Shown: positions 45,071 to 47,585 of the stretch, piece after piece
How the letters are laid out: every line of letters begins with the position of its first letter
Position numbering within the stretch: the first letter of the stretch is position 1
DNA from: an uncultured bacterium
GTDB lineage: Bacteria; Patescibacteriota; Andersenbacteria; UBA10190; CAIZMI01
Assembly: GCA_903934015.1 (NCBI GenBank)
Contig: CAIZMI010000045.1
Location: 1-47,585 of the forward strand
Direction of reading: 5' to 3'
Length of the DNA: 47,585 nucleotides
Program-made: the position numbers and the translations under genes
Notes under the pieces: model-generated
Seen by the model: only the letters and a program-made list of their open reading frames with translations
Told to the model about the DNA's origin: nothing
Database searches by the model: none

Positions 45071-47377
45071 ATGCTTGGTTCAAGTTATGGTGATTGTATT
45101 AAAATGTTCCAAAAGTGTAGTTTAGAGAAAATTATATTGTTGTCTGGGGTGGCAATTATTGCCTTTTCCAGTCTCTTTGTGGTCAAATTTGCTCCCTTAA
45201 ACGCGCAGGAAAAATTTGTCGTGCGCGTGAAGGACGGGTCGGTTAAGACGGTTTTAAAACCGACCGGTGAATTACGTCAGGAATTTACAGGTAACGGGGA
45301 GTTGGTTAAGGGGATTAAATTTTATTTTGATAAAATCAGGGGCGTTGGAGGACTAAAGTTTGAAATTACAGATAAAGACGGTCATGTTGTTGCAAAAAAC
45401 GGCCAAGCCGGTTACGCCTATTCCGACGCACGAACCGATGCAAATTTTTCGCTGGCTCGATTTAGGCTTAATAAGGACGAAAAATACAATCTGGTTCTAA
45501 AAAATGACGGTCGTGATGATATTTCTTTTTGGGCACGCGATCTTTCGGCTGGGCGTCGGTTAATTGCCTTTTCGTTGTCCGTGCCTCAAGCCATTGGTTT
45601 TAGGAGCGCCTGGGGAATCGGGGCCGGAGTACTGTTTCTGATTGGACTGACGGCCATTCAATTTATGTCCGATAAGTGGAAAACCATTACCGTGATTTGT
45701 CTGTTGGTAGTTGTGACCCCAATGGCGCTTGCCGGGTTTTGGAAGATGGATAAATTTGGTATTTCCGATTGGGATTATTACATGTCGACGCATAGCGCGT
45801 ATCGTCAAGCGATTCTTGTTAATCATGTTTTTCCTTTTTGGGAACCGTATACGGCGGGAGGCACGGCGGGTTTGGCTGACCCGGAATTTCCGGTATTCTC
45901 CCCACTTTTTATTCCTGAATTATTATTCGGAATTCCGATTGGTATGCGATTGGCTGTAATGTTTTCGGTGTTAGGCGGTGGATTGGGCATGCTGGCGTTG
46001 TCGCGAAGCTTAAAATTGTCTATCGAGGCTAGTACTCTTACGGCGATAGCTTTTATGTTTGGCAGTGTTAATCTTTTGGAAATTGTAGAAGGGCACACGA
46101 ATATTTATATGGCGATGTGGATTCCATGGATATTTTGGGCGTGGCTAGAAATGTTACATGGAAAAAGAAAACCAATTGTTTGTGGTATTTTTCTCGCTCT
46201 AACTTTTTATGGTGGCGGTATTTATCTTCTGATGTATACGGCAATTGCTTTTGTCGGTTTGGGTTTGTTTACAAAAAAAAGAGTCAGGACGCTTTGGCTA
46301 ACTATTCAGGCGGGTTTGTGGGCACTTGGGCTTTCAGCTCTTAAATTGATTCCCGTATTTTTGTGGCTCAAGCAATATCCGGATACCATGTATGCGAGTT
46401 CGGTAAATATCTTACCTTGGTTAAAACAAATATTCTTAGAGCGGATTCCGCATGGGGTTCAAGCTATCTATGGTCAAGGGGGTGGTTGGCATGAATACGG
46501 GGCCTATCTTGGATATTTTGTATTGCTAATGTCGACTATTGGTTTAATGGGAATAAGAAAAAACAAAATTATCAGATTGTTATTTTTGGCGACAATTGTG
46601 GCAACCCTTCTTTCTTCCAGTGGGCCGTTGGTTAAATCGTTTTTTGACGTTTTTCCGTATATGCCGCGTTCTAATGTGTCCCGCTTTATTTTGTTTGCCG
46701 TAATTCCGTTGGTTTTGTTGGCGGGATTTGGTGTGGATTTTATTAAAACAAAAATTAAGTTTGGAAATTTTGTGACGATATTAATCATTGGATGTGTTGC
46801 AATTGACCTGATGATTTTTTCCTTCCAACTTTCCTCTCAGGCTTTTGTTTTACAACCGTTTAGTCTCACAATGAAAGCTGCTTACCCACTTGAATTTACT
46901 GCAGATAAATACGTCGCCACTTCTGTGGATAAAAATGGCAATGACGTTCCATATTCACGCTCCTACGCCGCTTTTTTGGCTGGGTACGGGTCGACAGCCT
47001 TTCCTTCGGTTTTGGGGCCGGATGCGCGCGTAAAAACAATTCAGGATGAAAAACATCTCTATGTCGAGCTGGAAAATAATCGGGGTAGTGCAAAACTTCT
47101 TACGTGGAACCCAAACAAAGTGGCAGTGACGGTTGATGCGAAAGAAGCGGACTTGTTGATTATTAATACCAATTACGCAACTGGTTGGTATGCCAATGGC
47201 GCAAAAGCAGTGGAGGTAGCTGGAAGAGTGGCGACGCGAGTTGGTCCTGGACCACAAACGGTGACGTTTCAGTACAAAACTCCGGGATTGTGGCCGGGCG
47301 TTATCATTTCATTTGGCACATTGATTATGGCGCTATTTTTCTGGAGAAGAAACGGATCATACGCAATAACGGGATAA
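45071..47377 (+). CDS. Large YfhO-like / GT-C-type membrane protein
   Basis: 768 aa; 'VFPFWEPYTAGGTAGLADPEFPVFSPLFIPELLFG', C-terminal 'LIINTNYATGWYANGAKAVEVAGRVATRVGPGPQTVTFQYKTPG'. Confidence 0.85.
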   Translation: MLGSSYGDCIKMFQKCSLEKIILLSGVAIIAFSSLFVVKFAPLNAQEKFVVRVKDGSVKTVLKPTGELRQEFTGNGELVKGIKFYFDKIRGVGGLKFEITDKDGHVVAKNGQAGYAYSDARTDANFSLARFRLNKDEKYNLVLKNDGRDDISFWARDLSAGRRLIAFSLSVPQAIGFRSAWGIGAGVLFLIGLTAIQFMSDKWKTITVICLLVVVTPMALAGFWKMDKFGISDWDYYMSTHSAYRQAILVNHVFPFWEPYTAGGTAGLADPEFPVFSPLFIPELLFGIPIGMRLAVMFSVLGGGLGMLALSRSLKLSIEASTLTAIAFMFGSVNLLEIVEGHTNIYMAMWIPWIFWAWLEMLHGKRKPIVCGIFLALTFYGGGIYLLMYTAIAFVGLGLFTKKRVRTLWLTIQAGLWALGLSALKLIPVFLWLKQYPDTMYASSVNILPWLKQIFLERIPHGVQAIYGQGGGWHEYGAYLGYFVLLMSTIGLMGIRKNKIIRLLFLATIVATLLSSSGPLVKSFFDVFPYMPRSNVSRFILFAVIPLVLLAGFGVDFIKTKIKFGNFVTILIIGCVAIDLMIFSFQLSSQAFVLQPFSLTMKAAYPLEFTADKYVATSVDKNGNDVPYSRSYAAFLAGYGSTAFPSVLGPDARVKTIQDEKHLYVELENNRGSAKLLTWNPNKVAVTVDAKEADLLIINTNYATGWYANGAKAVEVAGRVATRVGPGPQTVTFQYKTPGLWPGVIISFGTLIMALFFWRRNGSYAITG

Positions 47378-47394
47378 TAATAATCAAAATTATT

Positions 47395-47477
47395 TACGGT
47401 CCACGATCCACTTAGGTTCATTGTAGTTGTCGCTCCTGCCAGTGAGCAGGAGCCCGTCGTAGTAATCGGGGACCGTA
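47395..47477. repeat. Nested inverted repeats in intergenic DNA
   Basis: Outer TACGGTCC (47395-47402)/GGACCGTA (47470-47477); inner GCTCCTGC (47432-47439)/GCAGGAGC (47446-47453). Confidence 0.7.
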
Positions 47478-47520
47478 CACTAAATTGTGTCTAGCGCATT
47501 AATAATTAATCGCTAACATA

Positions 47521-47585
47521 ATGATCATGCCAACACACAACAAAGTATTAGAAGCCAGTTTGAAAAATTTAAGAAGTTCGTTAAC
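47521..47585 (+). CDS. N-terminus of a further gene, running off the window
   Basis: ATGATCATGCCAACACACAACAAAGTATTAGAAGCCAGT... = MIMPTHNKVLEASLKNLRSSL, open to the edge. Family not identifiable. Confidence 0.45.
   Translation, partial: MIMPTHNKVLEASLKNLRSSL

Noticed and set aside
45062-45074. TATACAACATGC resembling a heptad-array unit
   Set aside because: Single unit without a partner arm; too short to distinguish from chance.
1-47585. CRISPR arrays, tRNA or rRNA genes
   Set aside because: No regularly spaced direct repeats with unique spacers and no recognisable tRNA/rRNA sequence on either strand by eye; a tRNAscan/Infernal run would be needed to exclude them formally.

Overview
The window reads as a compact bacterial chromosome segment. 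Gene content, gene density and small conserved hypotheticals look like Candidate Phyla Radiation/Patescibacteria, but that assignment is inference. Left to right it holds: a truncated transposase-like 5' end; a small membrane/thioredoxin-like pair; a MacA/MacB-type ABC efflux operon; a ZnuA/ZnuC/ZnuB-type metal uptake operon; VanW and RmuC family genes; and from about 12.5 kb to the right edge a very large surface-glycan locus. That locus has GT2/GT4/GT9 glycosyltransferases, a nonulosonic-acid-like module (NeuB fused to a TIM-barrel domain, SDR, aldo/keto reductase, YhcH-like, NeuA-like), GT-B-like proteins, a MurJ flippase and five giant GT-C/YfhO-like membrane proteins. No rRNA, tRNA, CRISPR array or reverse transcriptase was recognised. 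The most unusual signal is a family of inverted-repeat elements whose arms are arrays of about five heptads GTATNNN. One copy (31358-31852) brackets a four-helix-bundle (S23/23S-IVS-type) gene. Three others (4035-4135, 18360-18436, 30550-30641) have the same arms with only a short core, and touch stop codons of neighbouring genes. Other structure: two long hairpins with unrelated stems but the same 11-nt loop TGTCTGCGGAA (15513-15586, 20363-20430); a GTCTTTGCGAG...CTCGCAAAGAC repeat with one copy inside an ORF and in frame; a perfect 26-bp palindrome inside another ORF; and a 179-bp element with perfect 27-bp terminal inverted repeats (34099-34277). All calls come from reading the sequence; no database search was run.
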